Assembly (NCBI GenBank): GCA_900312665.1
Contig: ONZQ02000004.1
Location: 1,890,693-1,954,692 of the forward strand
Length of the DNA stretch: 64,000 nucleotides
Origin: Cephalotrichum gorgonifer
Taxonomy: Eukaryota; Ascomycota; Sordariomycetes; Microascales; Microascaceae
Reading direction: 5' to 3'
Positions 12,474-25,500 of this stretch are shown one piece after another (the first letter of the stretch is position 1; each line of letters starts with the position of its first letter). The translations under genes and the position numbers were made by a program. Under the pieces are notes generated by a model that did no database searches, was not told where the DNA came from, and was given only the letters and a program-made list of their open reading frames with translations.

Positions 12474-14704
12474 ATGGCGCCCAGAGGTCTCCTCCAGCAT
12501 GGGTTCATCCTAGCCCAAGTCGCAGGCATCGCATGCGCGGCTCTCGTGTCGAGGGCCGACTACCTCCCCTCGTCGGTCCAGATGCTCGCCGTAGCACCAG
12601 AAGACACGCCAATCACCCTCGAGATCGGCCTCAAGATGCAAAAGGTCGACAAGCTCGAGTCTCTGCTCCGCGACGTGTCCGACCCCCGGAGCCCGAACTA
12701 TGGCAAATATCTAACCGCGGACGAGGTGAACGAGATGTTCCGGCCCACGGAAGAGTCAAGCACGGCCGTGAAGTCGTGGCTCTTGGGCCAAGGAATCAAG
12801 GATATCGAGGACAGGGGGTTCTACATCAACTTCGCGACCACGGTGGAGGGCGCAAACAGGCTGCTCAACGCGTCTTTCTCGTACTACGATATTCAGGGGA
12901 CGAAGAAGCTGCGGACAAGAGAGTACTCTATCGCCCACGACGTCTCGCGACATATCGAGTTGGTGACTCCGACAACGTACTTTGGTACCACGAAGCCCTT
13001 CTTGCCCGTTTACCTGCCGGTGTCGGAGGAAGGGGATGAGTTGGCGTCTCTGGCTGCCAGGCCGGACAAGGAGCCGGTCTGCTCGCGACTTCTCACGCCG
13101 CCCTGCCTGAAGAAGATGTACGGGTTCGGCGACTACGAGCCGGATCCACAGTCGGGGAGCCGGGTTGCATTTGCCAGTTTTATCAACCAGTCGGCCGTGC
13201 CGGATGATTTAAACACGTACACCGAGATGTTTGGCTTGCCGAAGACGAGCTGGAAGTCTGTGATCATCAACAACGGGAATGATCATCAAGATTGGCGGGC
13301 GGGCGTGGAGGAGGGGAACCTGGACTCGCAGATGATGGCGCTCTCTGCAAAGACGCTGCCCATGACCCATTATATCACAGGCGGGAGCCCGTAGGTTCTG
13401 CAATCCGACTGCTCTAGGGAGAGAAAAAAGGGGGGGTGCGTTTCCACTAACTCAGACACAGGCCATTCGTACCCAACCTTCGAATTACGGCCGACAAAAA
13501 CACAAATGAGCCGTACTTGGAATTCTACCAGTATCTCATGACGCTGAAAAACGAGGAGATTGCGCAGGTCATCTCCATATCGTACGGTGACGATGAGCAG
13601 GTGAGATGCGCCCCGCCCTCGAGATTTTGGTCCCTATTTAGCCTAGCAAAGGTTGTTAACCAAGCCTGCTACGGGACGGTAGACCGTTCCTAGGGACTAC
13701 GCCACCCGAACTTGCAACCTGATGGGGATGATGGGACTCCGCGGCGTATCTATCATCGAGTCCTCGGGAGACGCAGGTAGGCAGACCTTCAAGAAAGATA
13801 TCCTGGTACCTCGACGAGCTAACGCCATCCCGTGTAGGTGTCGGCGCGCCCTGTCGTGCAAACGACGGTTCGGACAGGGTAGAATTTACGCCCCAATTCC
13901 CAGCATCCTGCCCTTACATCACATCGATCGGGGGAACCCAGGGGTACGAGCCGGAAATCGCCTGGGTCGGCAGCGGGAGCGGATTCAGCAACTACTTCAA
14001 GCGGGCGTGGTACCAGAAGGACGCGGTCCGGAGGTATCTCGACCACGCGATGGACCGAGACCTCAAGGAAGAGTACAAGCAGTATGCCGACTACAAGGGG
14101 CGAGGGTTCCCAGATATATCAGGCCATAGCGCGGCGCCCTTGTAAGTGGTCATCCCAACGTCTCCGCCGAGAAGAGGGCGCATCTCGGGTTCCCCCGGCA
14201 TTGAGAGGCTTACGAAGGCGCGTGTAGCTACCAGGTCATCATCGGAGGCTCGACGCAGTTCTCCGGGGGGACGTCCGCCGCGGCGCCGCTCATTGCGGGC
14301 ATGATTGGCCTCCTCAACGACGCACGGCTGCGGGCCGGGAAGCCGGTGATGGGGTTCCTCAATCCCTGGCTCTACGGTGAGGCGCGCGGGGTGCTCACCG
14401 ACGTGACGGGCGGCTACGCGAAGGGGTGCGACGGGTTCGACACGCAGACAGGCATGGCGGTGCCCGGAGCCGGTGTCGTGGGTGAGAGGGGTGCGTTTTG
14501 GAACGCTACTGCTGGTGAGTTCCCCTACGAAACTTTCCTTCCTTCTTTAGGGCCCAGAGGTGGCCTAGTTCGGCTCTAATACGGGTTTTGGTAGGATGGG
14601 ACCCCGCGACAGGACTGGGACTTCCGAATTTCGAGAGGATGTTGAAGGTGGCGTTAGACGGGAGGTCTCACGGGAGTGAGCCGAGGCGGGAGACGGATAA
14701 GTGA
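12474..14704 (+). CDS. Secreted sedolisin-family (S53) tripeptidyl peptidase
   Basis: Six exons (12474-13390, 13462-13600, 13683-13776, 13838-14141, 14228-14514, 14595-14704) give 616 aa with all phases matching. A hydrophobic start (LLQHGFILAQVAGIACAALV) looks like a signal peptide. Next is the pro-kumamolisin domain (LEIGLKMQKVDKLESLL, DPRSPNYGKYLT, VKSWLL). The catalytic domain has the family's E-x3-D pair in EEGNLDSQ (about E280 and D284), the oxyanion Asp in SSGDAG (about D382), the nucleophile Ser in SGGTSAAAP (about S501), and a C-terminal calcium-site block GWDPATGLGLPNF. Sedolisins are acid serine-carboxyl peptidases that release tripeptides from protein N-termini outside the cell. 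All catalytic residues are present, so the enzyme should be active. The tail after the calcium site is basic and short. No neighbouring gene suggests a cluster. Confidence 0.93.
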
Positions 14705-16350
14705 TAACGAACGGGGCTGGTGGGTGGGGCTGGTCCGGGGGCGTCGTCGGGGTTCCCCGGCCCCCCGTTGGGAGTACTTATACGCTGGACATCTCGACAT
14801 AGGATGCCATTTGGCAAGAGTGAGAGAGCACGAGTACTATTATCATGAGCGAGATAAGCGAGATGATGGGGGCCGTACATCTCCGACTCCGGGAGGGGCG
14901 GGAGGAATGGATGGTGTGGACACCAAATTAAAGATTACAAATCGAGAAAGTCCGGGGGAGGCAAAATGTTGAGCCGTACTCCGAACGCGTGCAAGTAGCG
15001 GTACTCGTATTTCGGATCATAACTTACAAGCTCTCCACCCCGCCTTGCCTTGACGATGTGCGCAAGTTCCTCCTTCTTGGCTTCTTGGCTTCTTCGTTAT
15101 TATTTCTCTTTGCTTCTGTTGTCGAGTCATGATAGGAAAGCCTATCCACTCCGTGGTTTGCCGATAACATCGATTGTACTTTGGCGCCGGCATCCGAACG
15201 GTGCTGAGTGTAGGATCTTGAGGTCATGTCATTTCGGAGTCGTCGTGCTCCAATCGTAGCCTGACATGCTCGATAGTTGGGGCTCGGGGGTTGGGGATCG
15301 GGAGTCGGCACCCCGGCGCCAGATATGGAATCGAAGGGTGCATCGAGGTTCACCAGAAAGGATCCTTAGGCAGGACAGGGCCTACGAATACTATTTCCAC
15401 CTATGCCGAGTGACTCAAACTCCTTGGCCTGGCGCCGGGATGTGAGATTTGAGGGCGCATCTAGGCTTGCTGGAAGGGAACTGTCTCGTCCGGGTTGTCA
15501 TTTCCGCCTTTAATCAGACCTTCTATTGGTCAGAGTCTCTTCCTGGGCATCGTTGTGCATGCACTGATCTGTGACGAACTGCAAGTCCGAAGTACGGAGT
15601 GTTACTAGCGCGCATAAGTAAGCCGAGACCCGCGTCCATGTGGCCTGTGGGTGGTGGTGGTGGTGGTACATTTACAAGCAACCCTTGAGCTCGACCTCAA
15701 GTGGGGAAACTTGAAGACGTAACTGCATGCGAGCATTAATATGGAGTCGGTCTGGTGCCATGGGTGTTAGTGAGAAAAACGTCACGACCAGGGTGGTGTG
15801 CGCATTCTCGATGGAGCCTAGATCTTGCGTACCTCCTTCGTATACGGGGTACAAGTACTTGTATTATTGCCCATACTCCATAGGCGTAGCTTAGCGCGAA
15901 GGAAGCGGCCAATGCTCCTCCCTGAATTGGAAAGATGATTAATGATGCACCTAAAATTTCCCTACTTCCCCCTCGGACTTAAGACTCTTGTGTTTGTGAA
16001 CGCCCCCAAAGTTTGGACGATCTTTGGAACCCGTGGACGACTTCCGTCGTAAATTCTCGAATTTGTCTACCGCCGGAAGGTCTACTACGGATTCCCCTTC
16101 CCTTTCCTTCCCATTACCAGTCCCATCATTTTACTAGTGCTGAGGACCCCATTGCTTTACTCTTCGGGGTCCCATAATATCTAGACATCCTTAGAGCTGC
16201 CTGCCCACCCAAGGGAAAGCGCCCCTCACGTCTCCCGCTCGTCCCCGCGCGTGAAGACATGCCGCGATAACGGTCAAGCCGGTAGCACGAGTCACCCTCA
16301 CCCTCACCCAACCCCCAAATCCCCAATCCCCAACCTCCAACCCCCCAGCC
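14705..16350. other. Intergenic between sedolisin and ABCC transporter
   Basis: No gene was recognised in 1.6 kb. It contains a short (GTG)n run at about 15648-15667, a perfect 14-bp palindrome at 15850-15863 and a CCCTCACC-type pyrimidine-rich leader at about 16285-16345 just before the ABC transporter ATG. Confidence 0.5.
15850..15863. repeat. 14-bp perfect palindrome
   Basis: TACAAGTACTTGTA reads the same on both strands. It belongs to the family of GTAC-centred words scattered through the intergenic DNA of this window. Function unknown. Confidence 0.6.
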
Positions 16351-19300
16351 ATGCAGGTCCTCGGCGACGTGCGACAGGCCGTCCTCGAGACAGGCTCCTT
16401 CACCGGCTACCGCCCACTGCGCCAGCTAGGGAGTGGTTACCTCACCTCAGCCGACGAGTTCAAGCAGCCGTTCTGTGGAAATGCCGAGGGATGGGGTCCC
16501 ATTAGCCCGCACCGATATGACTTTACGCCATGTTTCATCGATGTATGGGTTGCCTCTGTTGCCGCCTTTGGCCTCTTCGCCGGTGCGATTGCCATTATAT
16601 GGCTGCTGAGGTCTAGGCAGCCCGCCACGCTGTCGAAGGGCTGGCACTTTTGGACGAAACAGGTACGGACAAGGAAGAGCTATGCCCTCCCCCCTCCTCC
16701 CGCCTCCCCTTCTCTCCTAGAAAGTGCACGCACGCGAGGAAGGGTGATCCCGTACATTGCTAACTCCGGACCTTCTCCGTCTAGACCCTCCTCGCCGCCG
16801 TAATCGCAGACTTCCTCGTACAAGCCGCCGCGCAAATCATCAGCTATCCCGGCATCTGGTTCGGCGACTTTCGTTTCTGGACAACCGTCGCGACTGTCGC
16901 TTCCCTCTCCGTTATATTCGCCATCCAGTGGCTCGAGCATACGCGCCTCCGGAACCCCAATGGCGTCGCCCTCTTCTTCTGGCTCTTCCTGTTGATCGCC
17001 CTGGCCGTGAAGTTGAGGTCACTTATTTCGCAGCAGCTTTATGCCACCGAACTCCCGTACTTCATTACTTACTCTATTGGATGCGCCCTGTCAGCCGCCG
17101 CCTTCGTGGCCGAATGGTGGTGGCCTGAAGATGATGACCGCTATGAGGCGTTGTTGGATGAGGAGGAATGCCCTCTCGAGACCGCTACCATCTTCTCTCG
17201 CCTGACCTTCTCGTGGATGACTCCGTTGATGCGGAACGGCTACAAGCAATACCTCACTGAAGACGACTTGTGGGCGCTGGCGCGGACAGACAACACTAAG
17301 ACGACCGGAGATGCCTTTGAGAGGGCGTGGCTGTACGAATTGGAGCACCGCAAGAAGCCCAGCCTCTGGATTGCCATGATCCGAGCATTCGGCGGGCCTT
17401 ACGCCGTAGCCGCCTTCTTCAAAGTTGGGAATGATGTCGCCCAGTACGTGCAACCGCAGTTGCTGAGGGTGCTCATCAGCTGGGTCGACTCGTACCACAG
17501 AGGCGAGCCAGAGCCCGTCATCAAGGGCGCAGCGATCGCCTTGGCTATGTTTGCCACTGCACTCTTCCAGACGACCATGGTGGTAAGTTGGATATCATAC
17601 CTAGGCTGTGGGCACTGTTTTCATGCTGACCCTCAAATAGCATCAATACTTCCAAATCACCTTTGTCACCGGAATGCGAATCAAGGGTGGCCTGGCATCG
17701 GCCATCTACAAGAAGTCACTGAGGTTGTCCAACGAGGGCCGTGCGACCAAGACGACCGGCGACATTGTCAACTACATGGCCGTGGATGCTCAGCGCCTTC
17801 AGGACTTGACCCAGTTTGCTCAACAACTCTGGTCGGCTCCCTTCCAGATCACCATGTGCATGATATCACTCTATCAACTTGTCGGGTGGTCTATGCTGGC
17901 GGGCATCGGGGTCATGATCATCATGCTGCCTCTCAACGGCTGGATATCCGGCGTGATGAGGAGGCTACAGAAGACGCAGATGAAGCACAAGGATTCCAGG
18001 AGCCGGCTGATCACCGAGATCATCAACAATATGAAGAGCATCAAGCTGTATGCCTGGGGATCGGCGTTCATGAACAAGCTCAACTTCGTCCGAAACGAGC
18101 AGGAGTTGAAGAACCTTCGCAGGATTGGCGCGGCCCAGGCCTTCGCCAACTTCGCCTTCAACACCGCGCCCTTCTTCGTCTCCTGCTCTACCTTCACCGT
18201 CTTCGTCTTTACCCAGGACAGGCCTCTCTCCACCGATATTGTCTTCCCGGCCCTCGGTATGTGTACCCCGTGGGGGTCGATGGCGTGGTATACCTAAGCT
18301 AACCAGCCTCAATAGCGCTTTTCAACCTCCTCACGTTCCCGCTTGCCATCCTTCCCATGGTGATTACTGCCATCGTGGAGGCTAGTGTCGCTGTAAAGAG
18401 GATGACGGAGTTCCTCGTCGCGGATGAGGTCCAGCCGGACGCCGTGATTGCGAAGCCCGCCCAAACCACCATCGGAGAGGAAACCGTCGTAGTCCGCAAC
18501 GGCACATTCACCTGGGACCGCCATCAGTCAAAGATTGCGCTCAAGGATATCAACTTCACTGCCTACAAGGGTGAGTTGTCCTGTGTTGTCGGACGTGTTG
18601 GTGACGGGAAGTCGTCCTTCCTGCAGAGTATCCTCGGCGACCTATACAAGTGCGACGGAGTGGTTGAAGTCCACGGTAGTGTCGCCTATGTTTCTCAACA
18701 GAGCTGGATCTTGAATGCCACTGTGAAGGACAACATCACTTTCGGGTATAAGTACGACTCGCACTTCTACGAACTGACTGTCAAGGCTTGCGCGCTCCTC
18801 GACGACTTTGCCCAGCTCCCCGACGGTGACGAGACCGTCGTGGGCGAGCGCGGCATCTCTCTCAGTGGCGGCCAAAAGGCCCGCGTTGCCCTGGCCCGCG
18901 CTGTCTATGCCAGGGCTGATGTGTACCTACTCGACGATGTGCTGTCAGCCGTGGACTCGCATGTTGGTAGGCACATTATCGAGAATGTTCTTGGTCCGAA
19001 CGGTCTGCTGCGCTCCAGGACGAGGATCCTCGCCACCAACTCGATTGCCATTCTTCAGGAAGCCAGCTACATCACGCTCCTGAAGGGAGGCGAGGTCACT
19101 GAGCAGGGCACATTCAAGGCGCTCATGGCCCAGAAGGGACTCGTTGCCGAGCTCGTTAAGACGGCCGGACAAGACCAGAGCGGATCGTCGTCTGGTGCTT
19201 CGAGCGGCCCCAGCAGTGAATCTTCTACCGTCCATGAGTCCCAGGACCTCGACGACTCGGACCGGGATGCCCTGGACGAGGCAGGCGAGCCTGTTCCTAC

Positions 19301-22300
19301 CGCCCAGCATCCCGAGGTCAAGGCCTCTGGTAAGGCCAGGGCTCTGAGCACGGCGACCCTCAGGAGGGCGAGCACGGCGAGCTTCAGGGGACCCCGAGGC
19401 AAACTGACCGACGAGGAGGTCGGCGGCAGCGCCAGGACCAAGCAGGCCAAGGAGCACACGGAGCAGGGCAAGGTGAAGTGGGATGGTGAGTTGCCCCCCC
19501 GGCCCGAGTTCATATTCAGTGGGAGAACTTGATGACCTAACGCGAGATTCTAGTCTACATGGAGTATGCGAAGGCCAACAATATTGTCGCCGTCGGTGTC
19601 TATCTAGGTGCCATGGTTGCCTCCCAGTCCGCCTCCATGGGTAAGTTGTTGCGAAACGAATCGACATGCCGACTCTCTCGCAAGGTTGACTTGACTAACC
19701 TCGCGTCTCCCAGGTGGCTCCGTTTGGCTGAAGGAATGGGCGGAGTCCAACCAGAAGGAGGGTATCAACGATCACATCCTAAAGTTCATCAGCATCTACT
19801 TTGCGTTTGGCATAGGAGCTTCTGCCCTTTCGGTCGTCCAGACCCTCGTTCTCTGGATCTTCTGCTCGATCGAGGTAAGAACTCTATTTTCAGAGAGAAG
19901 GCGCGAGACGCAACTGCTAACACAGCCGGTTACTAGGCGTCTCGAAAACTCCACGAGAGGATGGCCAACGCCATTTTCCGGTCTCCAATGTCCTTCTTTG
20001 ATGTGACGCCGACTGGACGCATCCTCAATCGCTTCTCAAGGTTAGTACTGTGCCCCTTCACAAACCTCCCCCCAAAGTCATCCTCTCCGCCTATCCACTT
20101 CTGTCCTCGCCCCTACCCTCTTACTATTTCTTTCTGGGGGTCGCACTGCCCTCCCCGCTCTACCTATGGCCGAAGCGGAATACTGCGGGCCGCACGGTAG
20201 CCCTACTCAGACCCCCCTAGGTTGTTTGACCATCAACCCGTGCCACAAGTTACGTCATTACTAACATATCCCGTGTCCAGCGACATTTACCGTGTAGACG
20301 AGGTCCTCGCCCGAACCTTCAACATGTTATTTGTCAATGTGTCAAAGTCCAGTCTCACGCTCATGATCATCTCGGTGGCAACCCCCGCCTTCGTCGCACT
20401 CATCTTGCCTCTGGCCATCACGTACAGGTATATCCAGAAATACTACCTGCGGACGTCGCGAGAGCTCAAGAGACTGGACAGCGTGAGTCGGAGCCCGATC
20501 TACGCGCACTTCCAGGAAACTCTCGGCGGTATCTCGACCATCAGGGCGTACCGGCAGGCAGATCGGTTCAAGCTCGAGAACGAATGGCGTGTGGACGCGA
20601 ACCTGCGGGCGTTCTTCCCGTCGATCAGCGCGAACCGATGGCTCGCCATCCGGCTCGAGTTCATCGGGGGCGTGGTCATCCTCTCAGCGGCCGGCCTCGC
20701 CATAGCGGCCGTAGCACGTGGGGGCAAGGATGGGCCCTCGTCCGGGATGGTCGGTCTGGCCATGTCGTACGCGCTGCAGATTGTCACGTCGCTCAACTGG
20801 ATCGTCCGTCAGACGGTCGAGGTGGAGACGAACATTGTCTCGGTCGAGCGTGTGCTGGAGTACGCCAGGCTCCCCAGCGAGGCGCCGGAGATTGTTCCGG
20901 GCAAGCGGCCACCGGTCTCGTGGCCGGCCAAGGGCGCCCTGTCGTTTAACAACTACAGCACGCGGTATCGCGAGGGCCTCGACCTGGTGCTGAAGAACGT
21001 CAACATCGACATCAAGTCGCACGAGAAGATTGGCGTGGTGGGTCGCACGGGCGCGGGCAAGTCGTCTCTCACGCTCGCGTTGTTCCGCATCATCGAGGCC
21101 GCGTCAGGTAACATCAGCATCGACGGGCTCGATACGTCGGAGATGGGCCTGCTCGATCTACGGAGGAGGCTCGCCATCATCCCGCAGGACGCAGCGCTGT
21201 TCGAGGGCACCGTCCGGGATAACCTTGACCCCGGGCACGTCCACGACGATACCGAGCTGTGGAGCGTACTAGGTAAGTCGCACAGGCACATACATGCCAC
21301 CTCCCCCCCTTTCCACAGAAACACACGCACGAGGGGTCATCATAGGCTGCTGGGATGACGCGGCATGGTCTATGTTCATACGTGCTGCCGTCCCACTTAC
21401 GGACTTGGAGTTTCGGGGTGGACTGCTCGTATATGGGGAAGGTCGTCGCAACGACTTCCTCCTCGGTGCACAGGAGAAAAGACTGGTGTTTCTTTGGCAG
21501 GCACGTTTCGACTAACAAGAGTTTTACAGAGCATGCGCGACTAAAGGACCATGTGCTATCTATGGAAGGTGGTCTCGAGGCCAAGGTCAATGAAGGAGGT
21601 AAGCCACCATTGTTTTCGTACTTGTGTTTTCTGCCTTTCACTCCACTTCTCACGGCCTTCTCCTTGGCACGACGAGGCGACTTTGTGTTGGTGTTTCACT
21701 CTTACACCGAGTTTATGTCGTACGGAACAGCAATGTCGTGACGGGTGTTGTACCTCCACCTGGCCAGCCCTGGTCTCCCAAGCGTCTACCTCAAAACTTC
21801 CCCCTCCACCTGGCCAGCCCTGGTCTCCCAAGCGTCTACCTCAAAACTTCCCCCTCCCCCTTCCCCTTAGATCCTGCTTTCTTTGGGGGTAACACCCTCT
21901 TCTTTTCTTCCTTTTTTCTCTTGCGTGTCGTATACATGCGGGGTATTTTGGAGCACATGCACGCGGAGGAGTTACTCCCATTGGTTATGCCCCCCCGCTC
22001 TCTCTTACCGGGGAAGAGTCTCCGGACCCACGGCTGCGCGATGAGAGCTGAAAACCAAGTGGGGAAAGCGGGCTAAGCGGTGCCAAGCGGCTGCACGGTC
22101 ATGTATACGGGTAATCCCGTCATACCAAGTAGATCTTGGCTATTATGGAAAAAAAGGAACCACCCCCGTACTAACCACTTTTTTTTGTAGGATCCAACCT
22201 CTCGCAGGGGCAGCGCCAGCTTGTGTCGCTCGCGCGGGCGATGCTCACGCCGTCCAACATACTCGTGCTAGACGAGGCGACGGCCGCAGTCGACATCCAG

Positions 22301-22519
22301 ACGGACGCGCTGATTCAGGACACACTGCGGAGCCCGCTGTTCGCGAACCGGACCATCATCACTGTGGCGCACAGGATCAATACGATTCTGGACAGCAACA
22401 GGGTGGTGGTGCTGGATAAGGGCGAGGTGGTGGAGTTTGGGGAGCCCCAGGAGCTGATTAAGAGGGAGGGGCCGTTCCACCAGCTTGTCAAGCAGGCGGG
22501 CCTTCTTGAGACGGAGTAG
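16351..22519 (+). CDS. YCF1: Vacuolar ABCC (MRP/Ycf1-type) transporter
   Basis: Ten exons give 1545 aa: 16351-16662, 16785-17582, 17641-18256, 18316-19485, 19554-19640, 19714-19874, 19937-20040, 20281-21272, 21530-21598 and 22191-22519. Every junction is in phase. Layout is TMD0 (hydrophobic spans in the first ~250 residues), TMD1, NBD1, linker, TMD2, NBD2. NBD1 has Walker A GRVGDGKSS (about residue 667), signature LSGGQ and Walker B VYLLDD. NBD2 has GRTGAGKSS (about 1337), LSQGQ and Walker B ILVLDE. Asp in place of the catalytic Glu in NBD1 is usual for ABCC pumps, leaving one competent ATP site. Length and TMD0 fit Ycf1/Bpt1 (yeast Ycf1 is 1515 aa), which move glutathione conjugates and metals into the vacuole. 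The Ser-rich linker after NBD1 (QSGSSSGASSGPSSESS) is a likely phosphoregulatory region. The last intron (592 nt) is unusually long and holds a tandem repeat. Confidence 0.92.
21753..21852. repeat. Two perfect 50-bp tandem copies inside an ABCC intron
   Basis: A 50-bp unit starting CCTCCACCTGGCCAGCCCTG occurs twice in direct tandem (21753-21802 and 21803-21852), followed by a few bases of a third copy. It lies in the 592-nt ninth intron (21599-22190) of the ABCC transporter. The two copies are identical base for base, so the duplication is recent. Confidence 0.9.
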
Positions 22520-25500
22520 GTTAGGGAGTTAGAGGAGGGATGAGTTTAGGAGAAGAAAAACGAGGGAAGTAGTGGAGGGGGAGGATTGTATTAAAACGGC
22601 TCAGTGACGAAGGCACTGGTGGCGGGAGTGAAGGAAAGGATACAAGCTAGGAAGAATTAGTAGGGAAGGGTTAAAAGTATGTAGTATGTTGAATAGATAT
22701 TAAGCATTCGGGGAACGGCAAGACACGGTGGGGAGTCCATACAAGGAGGTGATTGTTGGGGGTTGTTCGCGTGATAGTGGTGATGCGCTACTGAGCAAGG
22801 GGCATGGGCGATGAACTGGAAGCGGGAAGCGGGAGGCAGGGGGAGGCAGGGGGAGGAGGGGCGATCTAATGGAGAGGTCAAGGGTGAAAAAAAAAGTTGG
22901 AAGTAGTACGCCGAAAAAGAAAAAGAAAAGCAGGGCGGACTGTTCATCGAGGCTTTGATTTGATGGTGGACAATCAAGCAAAGCACATCATCGAACGTGA
23001 ACCCTGGCACGAGGGCGAAGGAAGGGAGGGGGGATTGCCGGATCATGGTCTCACGACTTCCCGTTCGCGCATGGATGCGAGGTCACCACTCCCCGGGGAT
23101 GGGGGGGTAGAGGGGGGGGGGTAGAGGGCAAGGGGGGGGACGAGGAGGGAGACACAAGTTGACTGAACGAAGGATGGCGGAAACACGAGCGTCGATTACA
23201 GTATATTTAGTATGGGTATGGGACGTATTAACGACTACTCTTACTTCGTACATGGAAAGACCAGGGTATTGAATTCGTATACAAGTCTTACCAGAAGTTA
23301 CTTTTTTGCTGGTTTCCTTTTTGTTCTGGGGCTGTTCCCAAACACACACACCCACACCAAAACCATCCATCCATCCCAAAGGATCGGGATCAGGACCATA
23401 CCCCTCCACCCTCCCCCCCTGCCCCCCCTGCTCCCTGCTCCCTGCTCCCAAAAGCGCGAGAGTCCACCGGAACCAACCATCCGACAGTGCCTACCCTTCC
23501 CCTCCCATCCCTGTCCTCCCCCCTTCGCTTACCGGAAGAAGAAAGGATCGGAGATATTATTTCTCAGCTTTGGTAACAGGTAAGAGTGGAAGGTTGGGAA
23601 AAGGAACAGTGGGAAAGGAGGGTTGACGTTGAAACATCTCTCTACTAATATTAGCTCCGTTCCCGTCTCCATAGAGTCGGGATATCGGTGTGCTGGGATT
23701 AGCCTGACCGGTTTCCGCCTGCCAAAAAGAAAAAGCCACGGAAAGGGAAAAAGAAACGAAAAAGAGAGGGAAGGATGGCTCGAGCTGGTACGGTACGAGG
23801 TAAGACGTACATACATACTACATACATGCATGTACAAAAATAGCAGGGAGCAGGGAGAGAGAGGGAGGGGGTGGCTTGCTTTGCTTTGCTTGATATTGGC
23901 ACTGGTTGTATTCCACAAACTTGTACAAAGTACCAGCTGAAGAGCACCAGAAGGAAAGGGGGGGGGGGGTCGGTTGGAGAGATGCGATAGGCTGGAGAGT
24001 GAGGGCGCACGCATTTCGCTTTGATGCCACCCTCATGCTTGGAGTCTGTTGTAAGACTGGGGGAGGAATATATGTTTGAACGGCATGGCCAATCGCATCG
24101 ACGAGTAAATAAAAACGAAGGAGTATTTCGTCTCACAGCGGGCGGCCAAGTCAGCATGTGCCCGGACGTCCACCAAGCTCGGTCTAAGTACACAACAAAC
24201 AAGTAATGGTTAATACACTACAGCCGCATCAAACCGGCCCTCCTTGGGACTTGGGAGGTGGTGAGGTGGTGGCCCGCTAATAATCAATAATATCGCATCT
24301 CACCTTCTTATTCGCAGGAAGACGTGTTTTACCAAAAAGAGACTAGCAGCATTAGTGTTCTTGGTCCGTGAAAACAGCAGGGGGGCCCAATGGGTACCTC
24401 CGGATTTACAAGCTCAGCTGCGCCGGTATTATTTACCACAAGTACTACTTCACAGGGCAGGATTCCCACCAGTGGAGGGCCTTGAATCCTCCACCACTTC
24501 GGCCTCGTGCATGATGAATTGGACTAGTTATAATACCTGCCCCGCTCGCTGAGGCTTGCTTAATACCATACTAGTGCCAACATGGTGTACATGTAAGCAT
24601 CGCATAAACCTTCGTGAGGATAAGTGGGTTGGGGAAAAGCAATTATACACCACAGCCAAGGAGAGGAGAAGGTCGGGAGGAAGGAGTGGACGTGGTCACT
24701 GAGTATCTCCCTCCCTTTGACACATGGCTATGACTGTGGGTTGCTGTGCTGTGGGATAGGCCGGCCAATTACCAGTGCATCACACCCACGGAGGTGGCAT
24801 CCGGGGAAGGAGGAAGAGGCGCTCCCTGGCGCTGATTACTCTGCAGGCCCGGCAGGGCAGGGGGGTGGGTGCGTCCCCGTTTTCCGCCACAAAACTTCCA
24901 CCGCCGCCGAAACGGAGAGGGGTTTCTCTTGGGAGCTGAACTTCCGTCACAGGGGTAGGACCGATGAAACTGGTCAGGGAACAGGGGGGAGAAACACTTC
25001 CGGGTGAACAGGGAAAGCAGCCGGGGAGGGGGCGGAGCATCGGCCGGGCTTTGACGCCGTGACACGGTCAAAGGCCATCTTCACAACCCGAGACCTTTTG
25101 CCCCGCGGGAATACTGCTTCCGGGGGCACCGAACGCCTCCCATGCCCCTGTGCTACGACGTTCTCCCCCTTTTCCCCTCCCTTGAAATAAATGCAAGCCC
25201 GGGCATGGTAAGGCCACCCGGAGTGGCTGATGGAGGCTGCATCGCTGGCGGATGTGCGTAGCAATGATGGATAACCGTCAGGGTAATCTCCTGTGGGCGG
25301 ACGCCCCGGCGGCAGGAGAAGGGAGAATCGCTTGTGCCCCGGAATATGGGGTTGGCGGGAAACCTGGTATATTCTGCTGAGCTGCCGCAAGGGGAGTTGT
25401 AATACCCCTCCCCTGCTCCCCTTGAACGAAGGTGATCCATGCCCGTTCCTAGGGAGGAGGAAGTCGTGTGAAGTGGAGAGGGGAGATGAGACGCCATGTC

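Noticed and set aside
16351..22519. Sedolisin, ABCC pump and DUF2841 as a secondary-metabolite or virulence cluster
   Set aside because: No biosynthetic backbone enzyme, oxygenase or pathway regulator is present, and the flanks are housekeeping genes. The adjacency does not indicate a cluster.
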